NCBI RefSeq assembly: GCF_014646235.1
Contig: NZ_BMNB01000016.1
Location: 62,001-126,000, forward strand
Direction of reading: 5' to 3'
Length of the DNA: 64,000 bases
Origin: Micromonospora sonchi
GTDB taxonomy: Bacteria > Actinomycetota > Actinomycetes > Mycobacteriales > Micromonosporaceae
Below, piece after piece: positions 25,072 through 33,222 of the stretch (position 1 is its first letter; every line of letters starts with the position of its first letter). The translations under genes were made by a program, and so were the position numbers. Under the pieces are notes generated by a model, which was not told the origin of the DNA, did no database searches, and saw nothing but the letters and a program-made list of their open reading frames with translations.

Positions 25072-26269
25072 CGGACCACTCCAGCCGGATCCGGGTACCG
25101 CGACCGGGCGCGGATTCGATGTCGGCCCGGCCGCCGACCGTCGCCATCCGGCCGCGTACCGCCTCCCGTAGGCCGTACCGATGCGCGGGAACCGCGGCCG
25201 GATCGAAGCCGGGACCGTCGTCGATCACCTCGACCGCGACGGTGCCGGCGAGGCGCCGCAGCCGCAGCAGGGTCGAGGCGCCCGGTGCGTGGCGGGCCAC
25301 GTTGGCGAGCGCGGCGTGGGCGCTCTCCGCGATCGCCTCGGCGACCGGCGGCGGCACCGTGCACGGCGGAAGGTCGGCGTTGACAGGCAGGTTGGGCAGG
25401 CGCTTCAGCACCGCCCGCAGCCGTTCGTCCACTCGGGCCGTACCCGGCATCGATCGCGCCTCGGCCAGGGCGGCGAGGGTACGCAGGTCGGCCGCGCACC
25501 GCTGGCGCAGTGCCACGGTGGGGCCGGCGACCGCACCCTGCCCGACCATGGTGAGCGTGGCCAGGACGGTGTCGTGCAGGTCGCGGTTCTGCTGCCGCTC
25601 CGCCTCCCGCGCGGTGCGCTCGATCAGCGCCTCCCGGGTGGCTCGCTGGTTGGTCAGGAAGGCGGCATCGGCCCGGGCGATGCGTCGCCGCAACACCGCG
25701 GTCAACATCGCCGCGCAGCCGATCTGCGTCAGCAGGGTCGCCGCGTGGGCGCTGGCCTCGGCGTCGGCACCGGCCGTGCGAGCGCCGATCACGTACGCGA
25801 CGATGACCAGCAGCCCCGCCGGGATCGACCAGCGTGCCGGTGCGGCCGCCTGCGCGTTGATCACGGTGGCGCTGGCCAGCACCGCGATCCAGCTGACCTC
25901 GCCGGGCAGCACCTCCGGTGCGACCAGGACCGGGATCGCCAGGCAGGCGGCACTGGTCAGCGCCACGTCCCCGGCGACCAGGGTCGGGCCGAACCCGTGC
26001 CGCCGGGCGCGCAGCGCGTACCAGATCGACCATGCCGTCAGCGCCACCGTCGCCGGCAGCAGCAACTCGGTCCGCACCGGCGGGGTGCGCACGGCGAGCG
26101 CCACCGCCGCGCCGACCAGGCCGCAGGAGAGCCGCAACAGCGCCGGCAACCGGGTGAACGCGAACGCGAACGCGCCGGCGGCCGGACGCTCCACCGTGTC
26201 GGGTGCTGACCGGGCCGGCGGCATCGGTCCGACCGGCGGCGGCGCGCTCAAGTGGGGCAAGGCCGGCAT
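25061..26269 (-). CDS. Membrane sensor histidine kinase (NarL/HisKA_3 type)
   Basis: 402 residues from ATG 26269. Six or so membrane helices (LLRLSCGLVGAAVALAVRT to IGCAAMLTAVLRRRIAR), then the phosphoacceptor RDLHDTVLATLTMVGQG and the ATPase domain with NVARHAPGAS (N box), VIDDGPGFDP (G1) and APGRGTRIRLEW (G2). It autophosphorylates and should signal to the regulator at 23189. The ATG start follows only a weak AAAGGA at about 12 bases; upstream in-frame codons are implausible. Divergent from the PQQ dehydrogenase gene. Confidence 0.85.
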   Translation of the reverse strand: MPALPHLSAPPPVGPMPPARSAPDTVERPAAGAFAFAFTRLPALLRLSCGLVGAAVALAVRTPPVRTELLLPATVALTAWSIWYALRARRHGFGPTLVAGDVALTSAACLAIPVLVAPEVLPGEVSWIAVLASATVINAQAAAPARWSIPAGLLVIVAYVIGARTAGADAEASAHAATLLTQIGCAAMLTAVLRRRIARADAAFLTNQRATREALIERTAREAERQQNRDLHDTVLATLTMVGQGAVAGPTVALRQRCAADLRTLAALAEARSMPGTARVDERLRAVLKRLPNLPVNADLPPCTVPPPVAEAIAESAHAALANVARHAPGASTLLRLRRLAGTVAVEVIDDGPGFDPAAVPAHRYGLREAVRGRMATVGGRADIESAPGRGTRIRLEWSDVG

Positions 26270-26476
26270 CGGGGTAGGCGTCCTTTGCGACAATTGACCC
26301 GATCCGGGTCCGCGCTGCGGAGATCGACGCCGGAGAATAGCACGGGGCAGGGGCGCCGGCGACGCTTGGTGATGATCGTGTCGGCGATGCGTCCGCCCGC
26401 CACGCGTCGTGGAGTCGGTGCTCTTTCCGCCCGAGCTGTATGGTATTTGTGAATGTCTATGAATGAGGGGGGTGGC

Positions 26477-28078
26477 ATGAAGATCCGACTCGCGGTCGGT
26501 GCCGCACTCGCCGCCGTGCTGGTCGCCGGCGTCGGTGCCGGCGGTCTCGCCGGCGCGGCACCGACCGCCGAAGCCCAGCCCGCCGCCGTCGGCGCCCCGA
26601 TGCCCGCCGGCGGCGTCCCGGTGCCCGGCGTCGCGGCCGGTCAGCCGCCCGGGGCGCTCGCCGTCGGCGACTTCGACTTCACCCGGCCGGAGACGGCCGC
26701 CACCGGGCTCCAGGTGCCGTGGGGAATGGACTTCCTGCCCGACGGCAGCGCCCTGGTCGCCCAACGCCCCACCGGCCAGGTGGTGCGGGTACGCCCGGGC
26801 CAGCCACCCGAGCCGGTGGCCCAGATCTCCGGTGTGACCGCCACCGGCGAGGGTGGCCTGCTCGGCCTCGCCGTCTCACCGAGCTACGCGCAGGACGGCT
26901 GGATCTACGTCTACTTCACCACCGCGACCGACAACCGGATCGCCCGCTTCCGGCTCACCGCACCGCAGAACCAGGAGCCCATCCTCACCGGGCTGGCCCG
27001 GGCGTCGTTCCACGACGGTGGCCGGATCGCCTTCGGCCCGGACGGGCTGCTCTACGTCGGCGTCGGTGACGCCGGACAGACGTCCTCCGCGCAGGACCCG
27101 CAGAGCCGCAACGGCAAGATCCTGCGAATCCGGCCGGACGGCTCGGTCCCGCCGGGCAACCCGATCGCCGGCTCGCCGGTCTACAGCCTCGGCCACCGCA
27201 ACGTGCAGGGCCTGGCCTGGGACGCCCAGGGCCGGCTGTACGCCACCGAGTTCGGCCAGAACGCCTGGGACGAGGTCAACCTGATCGTCGCGGGCGGCAA
27301 CTACGGCTGGCCCACGGTCGAGGGGCGGGCGGGCGACCCCCGGTTCCGTGACCCGCTGCTCACCTGGACCACGGCCGAGGCGTCGCCGAGCGGCGCGACC
27401 ATCGCCGGCAACCGGCTCTTCGTGGCCGCCCTGCGGGGCACCCGGCTGTGGAACGTACCGCTGAACGGCTCCGGCGGCGTCGGCACCCCGACCGCCGAAC
27501 TGCTCGGCACGCACGGGCGGCTGCGCACGGTGGAGTACGGCCCGGACGGCTGGCTCTGGGTGACCACGAGCAACCGCGACGGCCGGGGCACCCCGGCGGC
27601 GAACGACGACCGCGTCCTGCGCTTCCCACCCCGCGACCTTTCCACGCCGCCGCCGACGCCCACGCCGCCGGTGACCACCCAGCCTCCGACGTCAACGCCC
27701 ACGCCGACGCGGACCCCCACCACGCCGCCGCCGACCACCACTTCGCCGCCCACCACCGGGCCGGCGTCCTGTGTGGTCGACTGGACAGTCAACCAGTGGA
27801 ACAACGGCTTCACCGCCGAGGTCCGCGTCACCAACCGCGGGCCCGCCCTGACAAGCTGGACCCTGACCTGGTCGTTCACCGGCAACCAGCAGGTCACCAA
27901 CGCGTGGAACGCCCAGGTCACCCAGTCCGGGCGGAACGTGACCGCGCGCAACGTGGCCTGGAACGGCAACCTGCCGACCAACGGCACGGCCAGCTTCGGC
28001 TTCCAGGCCACCTACTCCGGCACCAACACCCGCCCCACCGACTTCCGCCTAAACAACACCCCCTGCCAAACCGCCTGA
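26477..28078 (+). CDS. Secreted PQQ-dependent sugar dehydrogenase with C-terminal CBM2
   Basis: 533 residues. A signal peptide is followed by a six-bladed soluble glucose/sorbosone dehydrogenase domain: VPWGMDFLPDGSALVAQRP, GGLLGLAVSP, the catalytic His in SFHDGGRIAFGPDG, LYVGVGDAG, LGHRNVQGLAWD and ATEFGQNAWDE. A Thr/Pro-rich linker (about 390-430) joins it to a family 2 carbohydrate-binding module (about 431-533) with CVVDW at its start and a closing Cys in NNTPCQ. It would oxidise sugars or oligosaccharides on cellulose or chitin outside the cell, passing electrons to an acceptor. The ATG at 26477 is chosen because GGGGGG precedes it and it opens the signal peptide. Confidence 0.9.
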   Translation: MKIRLAVGAALAAVLVAGVGAGGLAGAAPTAEAQPAAVGAPMPAGGVPVPGVAAGQPPGALAVGDFDFTRPETAATGLQVPWGMDFLPDGSALVAQRPTGQVVRVRPGQPPEPVAQISGVTATGEGGLLGLAVSPSYAQDGWIYVYFTTATDNRIARFRLTAPQNQEPILTGLARASFHDGGRIAFGPDGLLYVGVGDAGQTSSAQDPQSRNGKILRIRPDGSVPPGNPIAGSPVYSLGHRNVQGLAWDAQGRLYATEFGQNAWDEVNLIVAGGNYGWPTVEGRAGDPRFRDPLLTWTTAEASPSGATIAGNRLFVAALRGTRLWNVPLNGSGGVGTPTAELLGTHGRLRTVEYGPDGWLWVTTSNRDGRGTPAANDDRVLRFPPRDLSTPPPTPTPPVTTQPPTSTPTPTRTPTTPPPTTTSPPTTGPASCVVDWTVNQWNNGFTAEVRVTNRGPALTSWTLTWSFTGNQQVTNAWNAQVTQSGRNVTARNVAWNGNLPTNGTASFGFQATYSGTNTRPTDFRLNNTPCQTA

Positions 28079-28105
28079 CCGACCCTCACTTTCCGGTTTC
28101 TCTTG

Positions 28106-28166
28106 GTTGATCATGAGGTTAGCGGCAGTGGTTGATCTCCACATTGCCGCTAACCTCATGGTCAAC
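28106..28166. repeat. Palindromic repeat, GTTGATCATGAGGTT family
   Basis: Arms 28106-28127 and 28145-28166, 22 bases with a single mismatch, centre of 17 bases. It lies between the dehydrogenase stop and the PucR-type gene, on same-strand genes, and can act as a terminator for the first. Confidence 0.92.
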
Positions 28167-28206
28167 GCTGAAATGGAATAGGTGCGCGTTTCCTTCAGGA
28201 GGTTTC

Positions 28207-29409
28207 GTGCCGGACCTGATCGTGATGCTGCAGCGGCGGATCGACGTTAATGCCCAGCGTGCGGTGGACGCTTATCAGCGCGACGTACCCGAGTACGCGA
28301 TGCCGTCACCGGGTCAGCTCGCGCACATGCTCGACTTCGCACGCTTCATCAGGCGGGTGAGTCTGAACCGCGCCCGAGACGACACTCCCCTCAAGGAGGA
28401 CGACCTGGCGGCCATCGGCGACGTTGGCCGGCGGCGGGGTGAGGACCGGCTGTCGCTGGCGTCGCAACGGCAGGCGCTCAGCACGCACACCGCACTGATG
28501 CTGGGCGATGTGGTGGAGGCCGCCGGCCCGGCGAACACCGAGGACGTCCTGCACATGGCGACCTGGCTCGGACGGGAGGGCTCCCGGGCCCGCTCCGCCT
28601 ACCTCGGCGGGTACCTCGCCGGCGTCGCCCAGACCTGGTCGGTGTCGGCTCAGGTCCAGATGCTCGCCCAGTCGCTGCTGGCCGACGAACCACCGCCGAC
28701 CGGCATCGCGCGAGCGGTCGGCGTACGCCTCGGGCATCAGTGCCTGGTGACGGTCGTCCGGTGCGACCCGCCGGACCTGACCGCCCCGGAGCGCAGACGC
28801 ATCGCCGAGGCGGCGCTGTCGTCGTGGCGGATTCCGATGTCCTGGCTCGGGCCGACGGAACTCGCCCTGCTCCCACCGACATCAGTCGACGTCACCGCGT
28901 CGGCGCTGTTCATCGACGGTGGCGTGCACGGTCCGGTTGGGGACCGCACCCTGGACCTGGTCCGTGGCATCGCCGTCGACTCGGGTCGGCGGTGCGCCGC
29001 CGGCGCGGTCGTCGGACCGGTGGGTCACCTGGCTGCCGCGCTGGACCAGGCTCGACAGATCAGTCGGCTGACACCGCCGGAGCCCAAACCGGAGCGCCTC
29101 CACACGGTCGCGGACAGGTTCGTCGAGCTCGGTGTCGCCCACTCACCACAGATGGACAGTTGGCTGCGAGATTTCATCACCCTGCTCGAAGCCGGCCCGG
29201 ATCTGGTGCGCACTCTCGACACGTACTACCGGCACGACATGTCTCGACCTGCAACGGCGCACGCGTTGACCATCCACCCGCGTACGCTCGACTATCGCCT
29301 TCGGCGGGTACACGAGCTGACCGGGCTGCGTCCCGCCTCCACCCGCGGCGTCCGGATCCTGACCGCGGCCGTGGCCCGGGTGTTCGCCGAGCGAGGGTGG
29401 GAAGCGTGA
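28207..29409 (+). CDS. PucR-type transcriptional regulator with C-terminal HTH
   Basis: 400 residues from GTG 28207 behind a perfect AGGAGGT. The C-terminal 60 residues match the PucR HTH_30 pattern: LDTYYRHDMSRPATAHALTI then HPRTLDYRLRRVHELTGL. The middle resembles the GGDEF-like or RsbR-like N-domain seen in such regulators but carries no enzyme motif. Members control purine, amino-acid or secondary metabolism. An in-frame ATG at 28132 lies inside the palindromic repeat and is rejected. Target genes unknown; nearest candidates are its neighbours. Confidence 0.85.
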   Translation: MPDLIVMLQRRIDVNAQRAVDAYQRDVPEYAMPSPGQLAHMLDFARFIRRVSLNRARDDTPLKEDDLAAIGDVGRRRGEDRLSLASQRQALSTHTALMLGDVVEAAGPANTEDVLHMATWLGREGSRARSAYLGGYLAGVAQTWSVSAQVQMLAQSLLADEPPPTGIARAVGVRLGHQCLVTVVRCDPPDLTAPERRRIAEAALSSWRIPMSWLGPTELALLPPTSVDVTASALFIDGGVHGPVGDRTLDLVRGIAVDSGRRCAAGAVVGPVGHLAAALDQARQISRLTPPEPKPERLHTVADRFVELGVAHSPQMDSWLRDFITLLEAGPDLVRTLDTYYRHDMSRPATAHALTIHPRTLDYRLRRVHELTGLRPASTRGVRILTAAVARVFAERGWEA

Positions 29410-29476
29410 CGGGACGGGTGCGGGTCGACCAGCGCCTGCTGGCGGTGGTCGACCCGGCTTGTCCGTGCCATGCGTT

Positions 29477-30064
29477 TCAGCAGCTCACCTCGGTGATGGG
29501 CGACTGCGACACCAACCTCAATGACGGCGGGTAGTACCCACCGGGGGCGGTGAATGTGTGAATGCCCCTCAGGATGTAGTAGTTCGGCACACCCTGACAG
29601 ATTGTCCAGGCGACGCTGGTGTAGGTCTTCGTTCCGGAGCCGTAGTTGAGGCTTCCCACCCCCACGAGGAAGAAGCCGCCGCCCGGGACGTACTGGTACA
29701 GCTCGGCCTGGGCGCCGACGTAGGGAACAGCGGCGTCACACCAGGAATCCGCCTTGCCGTTGAGGCTGCCCGGGATGCCGTTGCCACCGGTGGAGGCGTG
29801 TGGATTCTGGGCCTGGCCGAAGCAGTTGATCACATGTTCTGCCGCAATGGCGGCCGGTCCACGGGCGGTCGGTTTCCGGCTGAACGTGGGGGCCACCGCT
29901 GCGGCCTGCGCTCCGGCCAGGGCATCCGCCGCATCCAGCACGGCCTGGGGGATCCTCCCGGCAGTGCTGGCAGACTCTGCTGCGCTGGCTGGAGACGGGA
30001 CGGCGGCCACGCACACCGCCAGAAGCGCGGCAAGCCCGGTGCCGAGCATACGACGTCTGAGCAT
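29477..30064 (-). CDS. Secreted hypothetical protein with four cysteines
   Basis: 195 residues from ATG 30064, preceded by AGGAGGGG. A signal peptide (RMLGTGLAALLAVCVAAVP, cut near ASA-AES) leads to a mature domain of about 165 residues with four Cys (in INCFGQ, DSWCDAA, TICQGV and the C-terminal TEVSC) that could form two disulfides. Gly and aromatic residues are abundant (FFLVGVGSLNYGSG; GGYYPPS). No family recognised. It converges on the PucR-type gene. Confidence 0.75.
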   Translation of the reverse strand: MLRRRMLGTGLAALLAVCVAAVPSPASAAESASTAGRIPQAVLDAADALAGAQAAAVAPTFSRKPTARGPAAIAAEHVINCFGQAQNPHASTGGNGIPGSLNGKADSWCDAAVPYVGAQAELYQYVPGGGFFLVGVGSLNYGSGTKTYTSVAWTICQGVPNYYILRGIHTFTAPGGYYPPSLRLVSQSPITEVSC

Positions 30065-30359
30065 TTCCCCTCCTGCAATCGTTCCTCGGAAGCACGGTGA
30101 GGAAACTATTCAGTGGGCGGTACGCCAGCGTCATCGTGATCGATCACAAACCTGCACCCTGATCGACGCCCCCGATTGTCAACCCGCACAACGACGCCGG
30201 CACGGCACCCGGACCGTCGAGGCACCAGCGAAACCTGGATGGCGCTCGCGCGCGGCTTGCCCTGCCTGACCTCGATGACGAAGACAGCCCGTCAGCGGTG
30301 GCGAGAGCTGGCGGTACGACGGGCCGACGGGCGGTCAGGGATCGCCCTAGGCTGACGCC

Positions 30360-30956
30360 ATGTCGGCGGAGCATGAAGCGATTGACCTGGATGAGGACGA
30401 CCAACAGTCGGTGGAGGTGGGCAGCGTTCCTGACCGCCTCATCTCCAGGCGGAGGATGAGTGTCCGGCTCGTCGCTGCCTTTCTGCTCGGCGTGGTGCTT
30501 GGTGGGTTCGGTGTCAGCGAGCTGTGGGGCTCGCGGGAGGAGCGGGAGCGGAATGCTTCGGTCGCACTCGTGGCCTTTCCTGCATCCATCGGTAGCGGGG
30601 GTTCGGACGTCCCGGGCGTTCTCCAGATGGACGGGCAACTGGCATTGATCAACGCTGGCCCTGCGCCGATCACGGTTCGTGCAGCGACTGGGGAAGGACC
30701 GGGTGCCCTGGTCCGTGACACCGGCAAGTCTCAGGTGCTACGCCCCGGCGGTACCGGCTGGATCGATGTCAAGCTGCGCCTCGAATGCACGACCGCGTTC
30801 GGGAGTGAGCCGATGTCGATACGACTCTCGGTCGAGACCGCCGATCGACAGATCAGAGAGGTCAGCTACCCCATCGCCCTGGTGGGGAGCATCTGGCACG
30901 TTAAGACTGAGCAGCCGTGCGCGCACTACCGCGAGATGGAGAAGCGTGGCGGCTAG
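30360..30956 (+). CDS. Membrane-anchored hypothetical protein
   Basis: 198 residues: an acidic cytosolic N-terminus, one membrane helix (MSVRLVAAFLLGVVLGGFGV at about 34-53), and an extracytoplasmic beta-rich domain (LQMDGQLALINAGPAPITV; GGTGWIDVKLRLEC) with two Cys that may pair. The domain looks like an immunoglobulin-like or C-terminal DUF fold without catalytic residues. TAGGCT ends six bases before the ATG, fitting a leaderless transcript. A tRNA gene follows on the opposite strand. Confidence 0.75.
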   Translation: MSAEHEAIDLDEDDQQSVEVGSVPDRLISRRRMSVRLVAAFLLGVVLGGFGVSELWGSREERERNASVALVAFPASIGSGGSDVPGVLQMDGQLALINAGPAPITVRAATGEGPGALVRDTGKSQVLRPGGTGWIDVKLRLECTTAFGSEPMSIRLSVETADRQIREVSYPIALVGSIWHVKTEQPCAHYREMEKRGG

Positions 30957-31059
30957 CGCTGAAGTGGATCTCCTCGTCGACACCCCCACTTGGCTGTACG
31001 GGGGCCGTGGCGACCTACTGGACCGGGAACGACAAGCCGTTGACCCCGGGTGAGGGTGG

Positions 31060-31132
31060 TGCGCCCGGCAGGATTCGAACCTGCGGCCTTGGGATTAGAA
31101 GTCCCCTGCTCTATCCGCTGAGCTACGGGCGC
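31060..31132 (-). tRNA. tRNA-Arg (anticodon TCT)
   Basis: 73 bases folding into a full cloverleaf: acceptor GCGCCCG/CGGGCGC, D arm GCTC/GAGC, anticodon loop CTTCTAA with anticodon TCT (reads AGA/AGG), T arm GCAGG/CCTGC around TTCGAAT, discriminator A. CCA is not encoded. The first pair of the anticodon stem is a G-A mismatch. Confidence 0.95.
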
Positions 31133-31193
31133 GTGGTACCGCGCGAGAAGGGTACCGCCGCATCGGGTCGGCGTGCTGAAACGGGTGGCCGGG

Positions 31194-32183
31194 TCAGTGC
31201 CGCGGGCGGGGGATGTCGGGGTGGATGGCTGTCGGGCCGGCGGCGAGGAACGCCTCGGCCCAGCGTCCGACCTCGGCGAAGACCTTCTCGCGTACGGCGG
31301 GGCCGGAGAGTGTCAGGTCGTGCAGGCCGCCGTCGAAGCGGGCCAGCGTGATGTGCTGGCCGAGGCGGGGCGCCCAGCGGACCATGTGCTCGACGTCGAG
31401 GACGGCGTCGGCGAGGGTCGCCGACTCGTGCCACTTGCGGCCCCGGAACGAGCGGGTCGAGCAGGCGAGCAGCACCGGCACCGGGATGTCCAGCCCGGCG
31501 CGCAGCCGCCGCTGACCGGTGCGGACGGCGTCCAGCCAGCCGGCCCGGACGGGGAAGCCGGCGAGCGGCTTCCAGGCCAGGTCGTACGTCCATTCGCCGC
31601 GATGGTCGGCGTGGAGGCTCTCGCCGTACACCGTGGGGAGCGCGAGCGGCAGGACCCGGTGCGGCGCCCTGCGGCCCAGGCGCGCGACGGCGGCCGCGAG
31701 GGGTCGACGCACGAACCAGGGGGCGTTGAGATCGAAGAAGGGGCTGTTGAGGAAGAGGCCGTCGATCAGGCCGGCGTCCCGGCGGGCGTGTGCCCAGAGC
31801 GAGATGATCAGGCCGCCGGTGGAGTGGCCCATGGCCAGCAGGGTGTCGTGGCCGTCCTCGGTGCGGACGATCCGCGCGGCGGCGTCCAGCTCGGGGAAGT
31901 AGTCGCCGAGGTCGCGGCAGAAGTTGGCGGTCTGGTGCGGCAGCAGGCTGCGGCCGTACTTGCGCAGGTCGAGGGCGTAGAAGTCCCAGCCCCGGGCGGC
32001 GAAGAAGTCGGCCACGTGGGTCTGGAAGAAGTAGTCGACGAAGCCGTGCACGTGGAGCACGGCCCGGCCGGTGGGGCGCTCGGCCCGGCGGCGGACCAGG
32101 GTGGCGACCACCGGACCTTCGTCGTCGCTGCCCAGGTCGATGGTGTGCCGCTCGTAGGGCGGGCCCAGCAGGTCCGGTTCCAT
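31194..32183 (-). CDS. Alpha/beta hydrolase (monoacylglycerol-lipase-like)
   Basis: 329 residues. The nucleophile elbow is GHSTGG (about residue 127), the oxyanion-side motif HVHGFVDYF precedes it near residue 45, and the acid-base end has RFDGGLHDLTLSG with the likely catalytic His. Features such as FYALDLRKYGRS place it in the serine aminopeptidase S33/Hydrolase_4 group with lysophospholipases. No signal peptide; cytosolic. The substrate, an ester or lipid, cannot be read from sequence. Start ATG 32183 with a modest GGCGAG upstream. Confidence 0.87.
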   Translation of the reverse strand: MEPDLLGPPYERHTIDLGSDDEGPVVATLVRRRAERPTGRAVLHVHGFVDYFFQTHVADFFAARGWDFYALDLRKYGRSLLPHQTANFCRDLGDYFPELDAAARIVRTEDGHDTLLAMGHSTGGLIISLWAHARRDAGLIDGLFLNSPFFDLNAPWFVRRPLAAAVARLGRRAPHRVLPLALPTVYGESLHADHRGEWTYDLAWKPLAGFPVRAGWLDAVRTGQRRLRAGLDIPVPVLLACSTRSFRGRKWHESATLADAVLDVEHMVRWAPRLGQHITLARFDGGLHDLTLSGPAVREKVFAEVGRWAEAFLAAGPTAIHPDIPRPRH

Positions 32184-32260
32184 CTCGCCGACGGTACGCC
32201 GGCACGCTACCGAGGGGTAGCCCCCGCCCGCCGCATCACAGCGGGCGGGGGCGTACGTCG

Positions 32261-32677
32261 TTACCTCTCCTCGGTTGTCGTTCCGGCACCGGCCAGGGCG
32301 TCGGTCGGTGCCTGGGCCTGACCGGGTGGGGTGTTGACCCGCAGGTGCTTGTTGTTGCGCGGCTCCTGCCGGGTCTTCGCGTCGTTGAGCTTGCGGCGCA
32401 GGTCGTCGCGGACGTCGTTGAGCGCGGCCCGTAGATCCTCCTCGCCCGACGTGGTGACGATCTTCGGCCAGCCGGCGATCCGGCACTCCAGGGTGATCCG
32501 CTGACCCTTCGCCTCGCGGTCCTTGACCGAGAGTTCGAGGTCGGTGGCGTCGGCGTCGAAGGTGGCCAGGCGGGCGTCGAGCGTGGCGAACTGAGTGACG
32601 ATCCAGTCCCGGTCGGCCTGCGTGAAGCCGGCGTTGAACCGGAGGCACTTCGCCACGGTGGCCGGGTTGGCGCTCAT
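32261..32677 (-). CDS. HPF/RaiA-like ribosome-associated protein
   Basis: 138 residues with the S30AE/HPF layout: CLRFNAGFTQADRDWIVTQF (helix), then DLELSVKDREAKGQRITLEC (beta hairpin), and EEDLRAALNDVRDDLRRKL (second helix), followed by a basic, disordered tail. Such proteins bind the 30S decoding centre and promote ribosome hibernation. It is short and lacks the C-terminal dimerisation domain of long HPF, so it is a short-form paralogue. The strand pattern is clear but identity with canonical HPF is distant. Confidence 0.72.
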   Translation of the reverse strand: MSANPATVAKCLRFNAGFTQADRDWIVTQFATLDARLATFDADATDLELSVKDREAKGQRITLECRIAGWPKIVTTSGEEDLRAALNDVRDDLRRKLNDAKTRQEPRNNKHLRVNTPPGQAQAPTDALAGAGTTTEER

Positions 32678-32930
32678 CGCCGCACCTGACCGGGGACGTG
32701 GGCGGAACGGATGGCGGTCATCTTCATGATCGTTGACCTTTCGTTCGACGTCGTGTTCACAGGTGCGGTTGAAAGATCCCTACCCAGGTCGGGTGCGTCC
32801 GGAACGCTGTCTCTCTTTGATCATCACCCACCGCCCACCGGCACCCCAGGGCCACAAGCCCCACCCCACCGGGACCTTGGATCAGCACCCCATCCATCCC
32901 CGTCGATCCGGCCGACGACCCCTACATCTC

Positions 32931-32991
32931 GTTGATCATGAGGTTAGCGGCAGTTTGGAGATCAACCACTGCCGCTAACCTCATGATCAAC
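32931..32991. repeat. Palindromic repeat, GTTGATCATGAGGTT family (perfect 24-bp arms)
   Basis: Arms 32931-32954 and 32968-32991 are exact inverted copies with a 13-base centre, the best-preserved member in the window. It lies in the 545-base intergenic region 32678-33222, which otherwise holds two DnaA boxes and no gene. Confidence 0.95.
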
Positions 32992-33097
32992 GCCGAAGTG
33001 GCCCTGCGGGCGGGTGGGCGCTCGCCGCCCGGCGGGCAGGGTGCGGCCGGTGCCCGCCGAGCCGCAGCCCTAGCACATCGGGGCCTTGATCAGGCGT

Positions 33098-33125
33098 TTG
33101 TCCACAAGCGGTCCGGTTGTCCACA
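33098..33125 (+). promoter_or_regulatory. Two DnaA boxes upstream of ssb paralogue
   Basis: TTGTCCACA occurs at 33098-33106 and again at 33117-33125 in the same orientation, 19 bases apart. This is the preferred DnaA box of high-GC Actinobacteria. Their position 100-125 bases before an ssb gene suggests DnaA control or titration, not an origin, as no cluster of further boxes or dnaA/dnaN genes is present. Confidence 0.65.
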
Positions 33126-33222
33126 GGTGCGGGGTGTGGGGCTGCCGCCGGGTCGTGCGGCGGTGCACGCTCGGTCCCGAGCCGGCTCGCGAAGACAGAA
33201 CCCCGATCCCGCTGGAGGGACG

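Noticed and set aside
32705..32935. A 74-residue frame before the ssb gene region
   Set aside because: Pro/His-rich low complexity, no SD, ends at a palindromic repeat; not gene-like.
33098..33125. Replication origin
   Set aside because: Only two DnaA boxes, and no dnaA, dnaN or gyrase genes or AT-rich unwinding region nearby.
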